From Streptomyces sp. AA1529 (lineage in GTDB: Bacteria > Actinomycetota > Actinomycetes > Streptomycetales > Streptomycetaceae), in NCBI RefSeq assembly GCF_000280905.1, contig NZ_ALAP01000077.1, positions 1 to 52,682 on the forward strand: 52,682 nt of DNA, given 5' to 3'. The notes under the pieces are model-generated. The model was not told where the DNA came from. It searched no databases and worked only from the letters and a program-made list of their open reading frames with translations. This document shows, one piece after another, positions 24,335 to 32,621 of the stretch. Position 1 is the first letter of the stretch, and the number at the start of each line of letters is the position of its first letter. Made by a program: the position numbers and the translations under genes.

Positions 24335-25643
24335 CGATCTTCTTCACCGCGGCGTCCCAGCCCTCCTGGGGCTTTTTGCCCTGCTGCTCCACCTGGAGGA
24401 TGCCGATGTCGGAGATCGTCGTCTTGATCACCTGGTCCTTCGGCCCGAGCGGGGTGGTGGGGATGCCCTCGGCGGCCTCGGAGAAGATGCTCCCGATGGG
24501 CGCGTCGTCGAAGTACGGGTGCTTCGCTTCCTTGACCTCGGGCAGTGCGTAGGCCGCCTGCGAGCTGGGGAAGCTGGCCTGCTTCTCGAACAGCTTGGCC
24601 TGCTGCTCGGGTGCGGTCAGCCACTTGGCCAGCTCGACGGCCTCCTCGCGGTGCTTGCCGCCCTTGGGGACGGTCAGGAACGAGCCGCCCCAGTTCGCGG
24701 GCCTGGGCGCCGCGGCCACGTCCCACTTGCCCGCGCCCTTGTCCCCGGCCTTCTCCTTGATGTAGCCGAGCATCCAGGGCGGGCAGACCACACTGGCGAA
24801 GTCCCCGTTGGCGTAGCCCTGGTCCCACTCCTTGTCGAACTGCTTGAGCTTGCCGGTCATGTCGCCCTCGATCGCGCGCATGGCCAGGTCCCAGGACTCC
24901 CGGACGCCCTCGCTCTTCTTGTAGACCAGCTTGCCGTCGGCGCTGTAGTACTTGACCGGATAGCTGGAGACCGCGCCGTTGTAGAGGCCGGCTGCGCCGT
25001 CCATGAAGGCGGTGCCCTCGGGTGCGGACTTCATGTACTCGGCGCCGGCGTCGACATACTTCGACCAGTCGCCCTGCCACAGCTTGCCGACCTTCTTGCG
25101 GTCGGTGGGCAGTCCCGCCTTCGCGAACAGGTCCTTGCGGTAGCAGACGCCCATCGGGCCGATGTCCGTGCCGAGGCCCACGACCTGGCCGCTGTCGGCC
25201 TTGGCCTGGTTCCACTTCCACCCGAGCCAGTCGGACTTGCGTATCCCCTCGACCTTCGCCATGTCGACGAGCTTGTCCGCGTGCAGCCCGGCGACCTCGT
25301 TGATGTTGTCGACCTCGACGGCCTGGATGTCGCTCAGTCCGCTGTTGGCGGACAGGTGGTTGAGCAGGGCCGGGTAGTAGTCCTCGTTCCGTTCGGTGGA
25401 GTTCTCCTTGATCCGGATGTCCGGGTGGAGCTTCTCGTACTCGTCGTAGAGGCCGGCCTGCTTGTAGCCGAAGACCCCGAACACCCCGACCGAGAGGGTG
25501 GTCCTGCCGTCCTCGCCGCCGGAGCCGCCGCTGTCCTGGGCGCACCCGGTCAGCGCGCCCGCCCCCAGTACGGCCGCCAGGCCGCAGGCGAGGGGCCCGC
25601 TGCGCAGCGGTCGCCCCGTGGTTCTCTTCCTGGTCGTACGCAT
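24315..25643 (-). CDS. cebE: Cellobiose/cello-oligosaccharide-binding lipoprotein CebE
   Basis: 442 aa. A lipoprotein signal ends in lipobox ALTGC with Cys34, followed by a Gly/Ser/Asp linker. The mature part has the SBP_bac_1 fold (TTLSVGVFGVFGYKQAGLYDEYEK, VCPPWMLGYI, KGGKHREEAVELAKWL). It captures cello-oligosaccharides outside the membrane for CebFG. First gene of the operon. A ttgacg -35 (25744-25739) and catgct -10 (25721-25716) put the transcript start near 25709, directly beside CebR box 1. Confidence 0.9.
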   Translation of the reverse strand: MRTTRKRTTGRPLRSGPLACGLAAVLGAGALTGCAQDSGGSGGEDGRTTLSVGVFGVFGYKQAGLYDEYEKLHPDIRIKENSTERNEDYYPALLNHLSANSGLSDIQAVEVDNINEVAGLHADKLVDMAKVEGIRKSDWLGWKWNQAKADSGQVVGLGTDIGPMGVCYRKDLFAKAGLPTDRKKVGKLWQGDWSKYVDAGAEYMKSAPEGTAFMDGAAGLYNGAVSSYPVKYYSADGKLVYKKSEGVRESWDLAMRAIEGDMTGKLKQFDKEWDQGYANGDFASVVCPPWMLGYIKEKAGDKGAGKWDVAAAPRPANWGGSFLTVPKGGKHREEAVELAKWLTAPEQQAKLFEKQASFPSSQAAYALPEVKEAKHPYFDDAPIGSIFSEAAEGIPTTPLGPKDQVIKTTISDIGILQVEQQGKKPQEGWDAAVKKIDDVVED

Positions 25644-25688
25644 GGCTGTGCCGTCCCTCCCGGACCTGCGAAAGCGGGAAGCGCTGGA

Positions 25689-25704
25689 ATGGGAGCGCTC
25701 CCAT
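25689..25704. promoter_or_regulatory. CebR operator 1
   Basis: A perfect 16-bp palindrome (atgggagcgctcccat) containing the known 14-bp CebR box without mismatch. It lies just downstream of the predicted cebE transcript start and 45 bases before its start codon, where a bound repressor would block elongation. Cellobiose is the usual inducer. Confidence 0.9.
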
Positions 25705-25756
25705 CGATGCGTTGCAGCATGTGCGAGGAACAGAGCCGCGTCAAGGGATCTGACAA

Positions 25757-25768
25757 GGGAGCGCTCCC
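25757..25768. promoter_or_regulatory. CebR operator 2
   Basis: A perfect 12-bp palindrome (gggagcgctccc), the core of the CebR box without its outer t/a pair. It lies upstream of the cebE -35 and 150 bases before the cebR start, so it may also serve cebR autoregulation or looping with operator 1. Confidence 0.8.
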
Positions 25769-25918
25769 GGAGCCCGGGAGCGGGCGGATGTAGTTGAATG
25801 GGCCCGACACGTGGGGCCCGCTCCCACGGGTGGCAGCCCGTCGCACGGCGGCGCGGCGGCCGCCCGGCAGGTGGTGGAACGGGCACCCGCAGGGCCCGGG
25901 AACAAGGAGGACGCGTCC

Positions 25919-27025
25919 ATGCCAGCAGCCCGCGCGGACGGCGCCGGGAAATCCGGGCCGACCCTGGAACAGGTCGCCGCGCGTGCGGGCGTGGGGCGGG
26001 GAACCGCCTCCCGGGTCATCAACGGCTCCCCCCGGGTCAGCGAACGCACCCGCAGCGCGGTCCAGGCCGCCGTGGCGGAACTGGGCTACGTCCCCAACCG
26101 TGCCGCGCGGGCACTGGCGGCCGGAAGCATGGACGCCATCGCGCTCGTCGTCCCGGAGCAGGAGAACCGCCTGTTCGCCGAGCCCTACTTCTCCGAGATC
26201 CTGCGCGGGGTCAGCGCCGAACTCGGGGACACGGACATGCAGCTCCTGCTCACCCTCATCCGCGACCAGCGCGGACGCGAGCGCTTCGCCCAGTACGCGG
26301 CGGCGCACCGGGTGGACGGCGTCCTGCTGGTGTCCGTGCACGGCGACGATCCGCTGCCCGACCAGCTGCGGGAAGTCGGCATGCCCGCGGTGCTCGGCGG
26401 CCGCCGCTCCCATGCCGAGCAGCTGCCCTACGTGGACTCCGACAACCTCCTCGGCGCCCAGCTCGCCGTCGAGCACCTGATCGGCCGCGGACGGCGGAAG
26501 GTCGCCACCATCACCGGGCCGCCGGACATCTACGGGGCCCGCTGCCGGCTGGCGGGCTACCACGCGGCGCTCCGCGCGGCCGGACGGGAGGGCGCCCCGC
26601 CGCCGCACGTGGCGGACGGCAACCGCTGCGCGGACGGCCCCCTGGTCGCGCAGGGCGACTTCACGGAGGAGGGCGGGCACCGTGCCATGCGGGAACTGCT
26701 GGCCCGCGACCCGGAGGTGGACGCGGTCTTCTGCGCCTCGGACGTGATGGCCGCCGGAGCGCGGCTGGCGCTGCGCGAAGCCGGGCGGGACGTTCCCGAG
26801 GACGTGGCCCTGGTCGGGTTCGACGACTCGGCCGTGGCACGGCACATGGACCCGCCGCTGACCACCGTGCGGCAGCCCATCGAGGAGATGGGGCGCGCCA
26901 TGGTCCGGATGCTGCTGGAGCTGATGGCGCGCGCCCAGCAGGATCCGCCGCGCACCGCGCCCGCCGCCGGGCGGCAGCCCCACCTGGTGCTCCCCACCGA
27001 GCTGATCCGGCGCCGCTCCTCCTGA
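25919..27025 (+). CDS. cebR: LacI-family repressor CebR of the cellobiose operon
   Basis: 368 aa from ATG 25919 behind aaggagg. The N-terminal HTH (about residues 11-60) is TLEQVAARAGVGRGTASRVI, then hinge-proximal YVPNRAARAL. The periplasmic-binding-protein-like effector domain (65-345) has AVFCASDVMAAGA and LVGFDDSAVARHMDPPLTT. Divergent from cebE with two matching operators between, so the assignment is strong. CebR also represses cellulase genes elsewhere in streptomycete genomes. Confidence 0.92.
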   Translation: MPAARADGAGKSGPTLEQVAARAGVGRGTASRVINGSPRVSERTRSAVQAAVAELGYVPNRAARALAAGSMDAIALVVPEQENRLFAEPYFSEILRGVSAELGDTDMQLLLTLIRDQRGRERFAQYAAAHRVDGVLLVSVHGDDPLPDQLREVGMPAVLGGRRSHAEQLPYVDSDNLLGAQLAVEHLIGRGRRKVATITGPPDIYGARCRLAGYHAALRAAGREGAPPPHVADGNRCADGPLVAQGDFTEEGGHRAMRELLARDPEVDAVFCASDVMAAGARLALREAGRDVPEDVALVGFDDSAVARHMDPPLTTVRQPIEEMGRAMVRMLLELMARAQQDPPRTAPAAGRQPHLVLPTELIRRRSS

Positions 27026-27194
27026 ACCCCGCCGCGGGGCCGTTCCCCGGTCACCCCGACCCGCCCCGTCACCGAGCAGGCACCCGGTGTGGCGTGCCGA
27101 CGGCCCGCGCGGCGCCGTCCGGTCCCCGAGTTGTGGGCCCGCCGGAGCGGACCCACCATCGGTGGGGAACGCCGAATCCGGCGAGGAGGTGGCG

Positions 27195-28172
27195 ATGACA
27201 GAGCTGACGACGTCGCACAGCCGTGGCGCCTGGCCCCGGCTCCGGGTGGCGGACTGGACCGGGACGCGGGACACCCTCCACATGTGGACCCAGATCATCG
27301 GCAAGATCCGGCTGGCCCACGCGCCCCTGGTCAACCACTGGTGGCAGGTGACGCTCTACGTCACCCCCAGCGGGCTCACGACCTCCACGATTCCGCACGG
27401 CACCGGGGCGTTCGACATCGAATTCGACTTCGTCGACCACTCCCTGCGGATCCGCACCAGCGACGGAGCCGCCCGCCGGGTGCGTCTGGAGGCGAAACCG
27501 GTCGCGCAGTTCTACGAGGAGACGATGCGGGCCCTGCACGAGGTGGGAGTCCGCACCCCGATCCAGCCCCGGCCCAACGAGGTGGAGCAGGCGATCCCGT
27601 TCCCCGAGGACACTGTGCACGCCTCCTACGACCCGGAGGCCGCCCAGCTCTTCTGGCGCCAGCTCCTGCAGGCGCAGCGCGTCCTGGGGCAGTTCCGCTC
27701 GCGCTTCGTGGGCAAGGTCAGCCCCGTGCACTTCTTCTGGGGAGCCATGGATCTGGCCTGCACCCGGTTCTCGGGCCGCTCGGCCCCGCCCCACCCGGGC
27801 GGCGCACCGCACTGCGGGGACTGGGTGATGCTGGAGGGCTACTCAAGGGAGTTGAGCAGCTGCGGCTTCTGGCCGGGCGGCGGTGCGGAAGGGGCGTTCT
27901 ACGCCTACGCCTACCCGGAGCCGGACGGCTTCCGGGAACATCCGGTGCTTCCCGGCGATGCCTTCTACAGCGAGCAGAACGGCCAGTTCCTGCTCCCGTA
28001 CGAGGCGGTCCGCACCGACCCCGAGCCCGACCGGGTGCTGACCGACTTCCTGCAGACCACCTACGAGGCGGCGGCCGTGCACGGCGACTGGAACCGCGCC
28101 GAACTCGAGGACGATCCGCACCGCTGGGACGCGCAGGAGCGGTCGCTGTCCGTGGAGGCGCGGTCCGGCTGA
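27195..28172 (+). CDS. DUF5996 family protein
   Basis: 325 aa, ATG 27195 with aggagg ahead. Family stretches are WPRLRVADWTGTRDTLHMWTQIIGKIRLA, LVNHWWQVTLYVTPSGLTT, FRSRFVGKVSPVHFFWGAMDLACTRFSGR and EGAFYAYAYPEPDGF. No signal peptide or membrane segment, so cytoplasmic. Function is not known to me. It stands alone, 169 bases after cebR. Confidence 0.85.
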   Translation: MTELTTSHSRGAWPRLRVADWTGTRDTLHMWTQIIGKIRLAHAPLVNHWWQVTLYVTPSGLTTSTIPHGTGAFDIEFDFVDHSLRIRTSDGAARRVRLEAKPVAQFYEETMRALHEVGVRTPIQPRPNEVEQAIPFPEDTVHASYDPEAAQLFWRQLLQAQRVLGQFRSRFVGKVSPVHFFWGAMDLACTRFSGRSAPPHPGGAPHCGDWVMLEGYSRELSSCGFWPGGGAEGAFYAYAYPEPDGFREHPVLPGDAFYSEQNGQFLLPYEAVRTDPEPDRVLTDFLQTTYEAAAVHGDWNRAELEDDPHRWDAQERSLSVEARSG

Positions 28173-28459
28173 CCGCCGTCCGGTTCGCAGCTCCCGTCCG
28201 GCGCGGAGGAACCGCCAGGTGCCCCCGCGCCGGACGGGTTCCATCCGCGCCGTGAGCCCGCCGCTGCCCCGACGGCCCGCCGTCCGCCTCCGCGGCACCC
28301 CGCTCCGGTGCGGACCGCGTCCGGTGCCGGCTGCGGGCGCGCACCCGGTCACGGGCAGCGCCGCCCACAACCGGGGCCGGGTCCTGTTCGGTTCAGGCCG
28401 CTGCGGCAGCAGCGTCCGAGCAGCACATACGGCGGGCCCGGGTCCGGGGAGGCGAGTCC
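28173..28459. other. Intergenic, no gene seen
   Basis: 287 bases between the convergent DUF5996 gene and a small hypothetical gene. I see no supported ORF or clear terminator stem. Confidence 0.4.
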
Positions 28460-28765
28460 TCAGCCTGCGAGCGGGGGCTCCCCGCCCGAATCCGCGTCGG
28501 ACGACTGCTGCGCGTCGGTTCCGTGGAACTCCGGGTCGATGGCGTTGGCCGCGCCGAGCGCGGTGAGGATCCAGGCGTCTTCCCGCGTCCGGAGCCGTGC
28601 CGCCTCTCGGTGCGCCAGTGCGGCCTCCAGCTCGTCCAGCGCGGTGTCCAGCCTGGCGCTGTCCTTGCCTACCGACGCGTCGCGCACGCGCTGCCGAGCT
28701 TCCTGCACACCCGCGTCGGCGTCCGCATAGAGGGTGTCGAGCTCGGATTGTTTCGGGTCAGACAT
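28460..28765 (-). CDS. Hypothetical small α-helical protein
   Basis: 101 aa from ATG 28765. Mostly helical and charged (ELDTLYADADAGVQEARQ, then DTALDELEAALAHREA), consistent with a short coiled coil. It ends in an acidic, disordered tail. No domain recognised. Codon usage follows the local GC3 bias, which supports a real gene. It stands alone between gaps of about 240-290 bases. Confidence 0.6.
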   Translation of the reverse strand: MSDPKQSELDTLYADADAGVQEARQRVRDASVGKDSARLDTALDELEAALAHREAARLRTREDAWILTALGAANAIDPEFHGTDAQQSSDADSGGEPPLAG

Positions 28766-29005
28766 ATGTCCAGCGTACGCGCCGCCGTTCGGGTCCGACG
28801 CACGGCCATGGCGCACGCCGCCCGCACCGCCGCTCTTCGCCCGATCGCCGTCGGGCCGGAGGCGCTGCCCGGCGGCACCGGGGCGCGTCAACCGGCGACG
28901 CCGCCGTAGGGGCGGACCTCGGCCGGCGAACGGAGCTGTCGGCTGCCACGCCCGCCGGCGTCGGAACTCCGGGGCCCCGACGCCGGGTCGTGCGGGAGCG
29001 GGCGC

Positions 29006-29200
29006 TCAGGCAGCTTGCGGCGTCCTCTCGTCCTTGAGCATCCCGCGCACCTCTTCGCGCAGTTCCGGGGTGTCGGTGTGGCCGTGGACGGAGGCCGCGT
29101 GCTCGGCCGCTGCCCGGACCACCTCGTCCTCCTCACCGGCGATGGTGAGGGTGCAGTTCGATTCGCTCGGGTAATCCCTGCAGTCCGCGACCTTGCGCAT
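29006..29200 (-). CDS. DUF1059 family small protein
   Basis: 64 aa. The DUF1059 pattern is clear: MRKVADCRDYPSESNCTL, then EVVRAAAEHAASVHGH and ELREEVRGMLKDE. Cys7 and Cys16 and the His residues are typical of the family, whose function is unknown. It reads in the same direction as the spermidine-synthase-like gene, 113 bases downstream of it. Confidence 0.85.
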   Translation of the reverse strand: MRKVADCRDYPSESNCTLTIAGEEDEVVRAAAEHAASVHGHTDTPELREEVRGMLKDERTPQAA

Positions 29201-29313
29201 CGCAGGCACCTTCCTTCGATCCGGGAGCCGGATACCTCTCGTCTCCAGGGTCGCGCGGCGGACCGGGGCAGGCAAACCTCTCCGGCACCGAGTGCGCGGG
29301 GGCGAGTGGTGCG

Positions 29314-30036
29314 TCACGGCTGCGGAGTGCGGGCCACGTAGACGGTGTTGGCCGAGGTGCCGCCCAGCACCGGATTGTCGAACCGGACGGTGTGCGCCTC
29401 GGCGTCCTGGAAGACCTCGCCGAGGGCGGAGAGGAAGCGCTCGTCCGGCGGATCGTCGGACCACAGCGCGAACACTCCGCCGGGGTGCAGATGGCGGGCC
29501 AGCCGGCGCAGTCCGGCGGGCTCGTACAGCGCCGCGTTGCCCGGCCGCAGGACATGCCGCGGGGAGTGGTCGATGTCCAGCAGGACGGCGTGGAAGAGCC
29601 GGTGTGCGGAGTCGGGGTCGAAGCCCTGCGGGCTCTCCGCGAGCGCGAAGAAGTCGCCGTGCACCAGGCGGCACCGGGTGTCCGGGGCCAGCCGGGCGCC
29701 CGCCGGTACCAGCTCCCGCTCGTGCCACCCGATCACCGCCTCGAGCGCCTCGACCACCAGGAGTGAGCGCACCCGCGGGTCCCGGGAGGCGGCCTCGGCC
29801 GTCCAGCCCAGGCCGAGCCCGCCCACGACGACGTCCAGCTCGTGCCCGGGCGCCGCGGCGAGGCCGAGCCGGGCGAGTGCGACCTCTCCCTCGGTGAAGA
29901 GGCTGGACATGAGGAAGTCGTCATCGAGCTTGACCTCGTACACGTCCGTCCCGGAGGACGGGTCGCGGCGCCGCCGCAGACTGATCTCCCCCAGGTCCGT
30001 CGGCTGCCAGTCGAGCTCTTCGAATCGCGCGCTCAT
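29314..30036 (-). CDS. Spermidine synthase-like class I methyltransferase-fold protein
   Basis: 240 aa. The nucleotide-binding segment is ELDVVVGGLGLGWTAEAA, the acidic strand LLVVEALEAVIGW, followed by RLVHGDFFAL and AVLLDIDHSPRHVL (the gatekeeper-like DxDxSP stretch of spermine/spermidine synthase relatives). Shorter than true SpeE (about 285 aa) and without its N-terminal β-hairpin domain, so polyamine synthesis is uncertain. Confidence 0.75.
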   Translation of the reverse strand: MSARFEELDWQPTDLGEISLRRRRDPSSGTDVYEVKLDDDFLMSSLFTEGEVALARLGLAAAPGHELDVVVGGLGLGWTAEAASRDPRVRSLLVVEALEAVIGWHERELVPAGARLAPDTRCRLVHGDFFALAESPQGFDPDSAHRLFHAVLLDIDHSPRHVLRPGNAALYEPAGLRRLARHLHPGGVFALWSDDPPDERFLSALGEVFQDAEAHTVRFDNPVLGGTSANTVYVARTPQP

Positions 30037-30310
30037 CGGGCCAACCTATCCCGCGCGGGGAGCGGATCGAGATCACCCGGCGCACTGGGACAGGAGGTAC
30101 GGGCGCGCGGAACGCCGCCGCGGAGCCCCGGGACCGGGCCGAGTACGCCGGCTACGGCACGTAGGCCACCGTCACCGGACTGAACGAGCAGCGCCGACCT
30201 GCACGTGCGCCTCGCCGGGCAGCTCGCCGAGGCCCACTGAACTGCGCCGGGCGCCCCGCGGGGGTCCGGCGACCCCCCCGCGGGTGCGCGCACCCATCCG
30301 CCCTGATGAA
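30037..30310. other. Divergent intergenic region
   Basis: 274 bases between the spermidine-synthase-like gene and the SGNH hydrolase. A short frame ending SADLHVRLAGQLAEAH at 30239 looks gene-like, but it is interrupted upstream by stops and I cannot name it. Confidence 0.35.
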
Positions 30311-31129
30311 ATGCATATCGTGACAGGTGCGGCAGGAAAGTGGTCATCGGATACGGCACCCTCTATCACCTCCTACGCGGCGATCGGGGACAGTTTCACC
30401 GAAGGGGTCGGCGACCCGGGGAGCGACGGAGTCTTCGTCGGCTGGGCCGACCGGCTCGCCGTGCTCCTGGCCGAACGGGACCCGGGCGCCTTCCGTTACG
30501 CCAACCTGGCCGTGCGCGGCCGGCTGCTCGGCCGGATCGTCGCCGAGCAGGTGCCCCGGGCCGTGGAACTCGCCCCCGACCTGGTGACGTTCTGCGCGGG
30601 AGGGAACGACGTCCTGCGCCCCGGCTCCGATCCCGACGCCCTCGCCGCCCGGTACGAGTCCGCGCTGGCCGACCTCCTCCCGTCCGTCGGCACCGTGGTG
30701 GTCTGCACGGGCTTCGACACCCGCGAGTTCCCGCTGCTGCGCCATCTGCGCGGCAGGATCGCGACGTACAACGGCCACCTGCGCGCGATCGCCGACCGGC
30801 ATGGCTGTCCGGTGCTCGACCTGTGGTCGCTGCGGGCGGTCCAGGACCGCAGGGCGTGGGACGAGGACCGGCTGCATCTGTCCCCCGAGGGGCACCGGCG
30901 GGTCGCCGCGCGGTGTGCCGAAGTGCTGGGCCGCAGCCCCGCCGTCCGCTCCGACGCGCCCTGGCCGGAGGCCGCCGACCTGCCCGGTTCGCGGCGGGGC
31001 GACGACCTCCACTGGGCCCGCCAGTACCTGCTGCCGTGGATCGGGCGCCGGCTGCGCGGCGAGTCCTCCGGTGATCATGTTCAGGCCAAGCGGCCCGACC
31101 TTCTCCCGCTGCACACCTCCCAGCGGTAG
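30311..31129 (+). CDS. SGNH/GDSL-type hydrolase (lipase/esterase family)
   Basis: 272 aa from ATG 30311; GTG 30320 is an alternative. Block I is YAAIGDSFTEGVGD (nucleophile Ser), block III is CAGGNDVL (oxyanion Gly and Asn), and block V is DEDRLHLSPEGHRRVA (catalytic Asp and His). No signal peptide, so probably intracellular. Family members deacylate diverse esters; substrate unknown. The ribosome site is weak for both starts. Confidence 0.88.
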   Translation: MHIVTGAAGKWSSDTAPSITSYAAIGDSFTEGVGDPGSDGVFVGWADRLAVLLAERDPGAFRYANLAVRGRLLGRIVAEQVPRAVELAPDLVTFCAGGNDVLRPGSDPDALAARYESALADLLPSVGTVVVCTGFDTREFPLLRHLRGRIATYNGHLRAIADRHGCPVLDLWSLRAVQDRRAWDEDRLHLSPEGHRRVAARCAEVLGRSPAVRSDAPWPEAADLPGSRRGDDLHWARQYLLPWIGRRLRGESSGDHVQAKRPDLLPLHTSQR

Positions 31130-31190
31130 CCCGCGCCCGGCCGCGGTGGGGGAGCGGTGGGTGTGCGGATCAGCGCGCCGGGTCAGAAGT

Positions 31191-31215
31191 GGAGTACGGG
31201 ACACCGGGGTACTCC
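31191..31215. promoter_or_regulatory. Inverted repeat upstream of the MDR oxidoreductase
   Basis: 7-base arms (ggagtac / gtactcc) with an 11-base spacer, ending 55 bases before the MDR start codon. The spacing of the half sites, about 18 bases between centres, suits a dimeric repressor. No cognate regulator is adjacent. Confidence 0.45.
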
Positions 31216-31270
31216 TGTGATCCGGTACGCACCCGTACCCACCGGGAACGAGCGAAAGGGAGCGGTGACC

Positions 31271-32218
31271 ATGACCAACGGCGACTCCGACGCCGAGACG
31301 ATGCATGCGATGACCTACGACCGGTTCGGCGGTCCGGAGGTGCTGTCCGCGACCCGGCAGCCGCTGCCCAAGGTCGGGCCGGGGGAGGTGCTGGTCCGGG
31401 TGCGCTGCGCGGCGGTCAACCCCGTGGACTGGAAGATCATGGGGGGCGGTCTCCAGGGCATGATGGACACCGTCTTCCCCGTCGTGCCGGGCTGGGACGT
31501 CGCGGGTGTCGTCGAGCGGGTCGGCATCGACGTGCCCGAGTTCTCCGCGGGCGACGAGGTGATGGCCTACGCGCGCAAGGACTACGTGCACGGCGGCACC
31601 TTCGCCGAGTTCGTCACCGTTCCGGTGCGGTGCCTGGCCCGCCGCCCGAGCACGCTGTCCTGGCAGCAGGCGGCGGGACTGCCGCTGGCCGGGCTCACGG
31701 CGTACCAGGCACTCACCCGGCTCGGCACCCGCGAGGGCGAGACGGTGCTGATCCACAACGCGGCCGGGGGAGTGGGTTCGCTCGGGGTGCAGATCGCCCT
31801 CGCGCTCGGCGCCCGCGTCATCGGCACGGCCTCTCCCGCCAACCACGACCGGCTGCGCGCGCTCGGCGCCGAGCCGGTCGCCTACGGCGACGGACTCACC
31901 GAGCGGATCAGGGCCGTCGCGCCGGAAGGCGCCGACGTGGTCGCCGACTTCGTCGGCGGCGTCCTGGACACCACGCTGGAAGTCCTGGCCGACGGCGGCA
32001 GGCACGCCTCCATCGCGGACAACACGGTGCTGGAGAAGGGCGGCCAGTGGATGTGGGTACGCCCCAGCGGCGACGACCTGACGGTCCTGGCCGGATGGGC
32101 CGACGAGGGCCGGCTGTCCGTACGGGTGGCGGACGTGTTCCCCCTCGCCCGGCTGGCCGACGCGTTCGAGCTCAGTCAGTCGGGCCATGTGCACGGGAAG
32201 ATCATCGTGACCCCGTGA
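31271..32218 (+). CDS. MDR-family NADPH-dependent oxidoreductase (quinone oxidoreductase-like)
   Basis: 315 aa from ATG 31271 (gaaaggg ahead). The GroES-like domain (about 25-130) starts YDRFGGPEVLSATRQPLPKVGPGEVLVRV. The Rossmann domain has the dinucleotide loop HNAAGGVGSLGVQIAL and HGKIIVTP at the end. The catalytic-zinc Cys ligands of alcohol dehydrogenases are absent, so a zinc-independent enal/quinone reductase is likely. The stop codon lies in the first unit of an octamer tandem repeat. Confidence 0.9.
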   Translation: MTNGDSDAETMHAMTYDRFGGPEVLSATRQPLPKVGPGEVLVRVRCAAVNPVDWKIMGGGLQGMMDTVFPVVPGWDVAGVVERVGIDVPEFSAGDEVMAYARKDYVHGGTFAEFVTVPVRCLARRPSTLSWQQAAGLPLAGLTAYQALTRLGTREGETVLIHNAAGGVGSLGVQIALALGARVIGTASPANHDRLRALGAEPVAYGDGLTERIRAVAPEGADVVADFVGGVLDTTLEVLADGGRHASIADNTVLEKGGQWMWVRPSGDDLTVLAGWADEGRLSVRVADVFPLARLADAFELSQSGHVHGKIIVTP

Positions 32219-32266
32219 CCCCGTGACCCCGTGACCCCGTGACCCCGTGACCCCGTGACCCCGTGA
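32211..32266 (+). repeat. Seven tandem copies of an 8-bp unit (ccccgtga)
   Basis: Seven perfect head-to-tail copies, preceded by a partial one (cgtga at 32206-32210). The MDR stop codon TGA is the end of copy 1, so changes in copy number cannot alter the protein. Likely a slipped-strand microsatellite. Confidence 0.95.
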
Positions 32267-32621
32267 CGCCGCGGACGGCGTCCCTCTTCCGGGACGCGGC
32301 CGGGTGGCAGGCGTCTCCGTCGGGTCGCCTGTCACCCGGGGCCGCCGGTGTTCCCGGCGACCCCGGCGGGGCTCGGCCACGACAGGGACACCGGCGCCGG
32401 CCGCGGCCTCGTCTCCGACATGCTCGGCGACGTCCACCGCCACCCGGGCGGGAACCACGCGCGGAGGGTGGCCCGCGGTCGTTCCGGGGCGGGGCACGCG
32501 CACCGGCCGGGGCCTGTCTCCCGCACCTGCTCCCCGTGATCAATTGCGCGGCGCTCGCACCTGGTCGGGGACGGTAGGACGGCAATAGCCGCAATCGGTT
32601 CCGTGTGCCACGGTGGCCCTC
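32219..32621. other. Intergenic region after the MDR gene
   Basis: 403 bases. It holds the rest of the octamer repeat and then GC-rich sequence in several open but unconvincing frames. No domain, hairpin or promoter could be supported, apart from the presumed CDF promoter near 32560-32610. Confidence 0.45.

Noticed and set aside
30180..30239. Possible gene relic ending SADLHVRLAGQLAEAH
   Set aside because: Only about 17 codons look gene-like, the frame is broken upstream by stops, and no family could be named.
32211..32266. Octamer repeat as a phase-variation switch of the MDR protein
   Set aside because: The stop codon is inside the first repeat unit, so copy-number change leaves the coding sequence the same.
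32263..32577. Open frames between the MDR and CDF genes
   Set aside because: Arg/Pro/Gly-rich translations with no ribosome site or domain; typical GC-rich noise.
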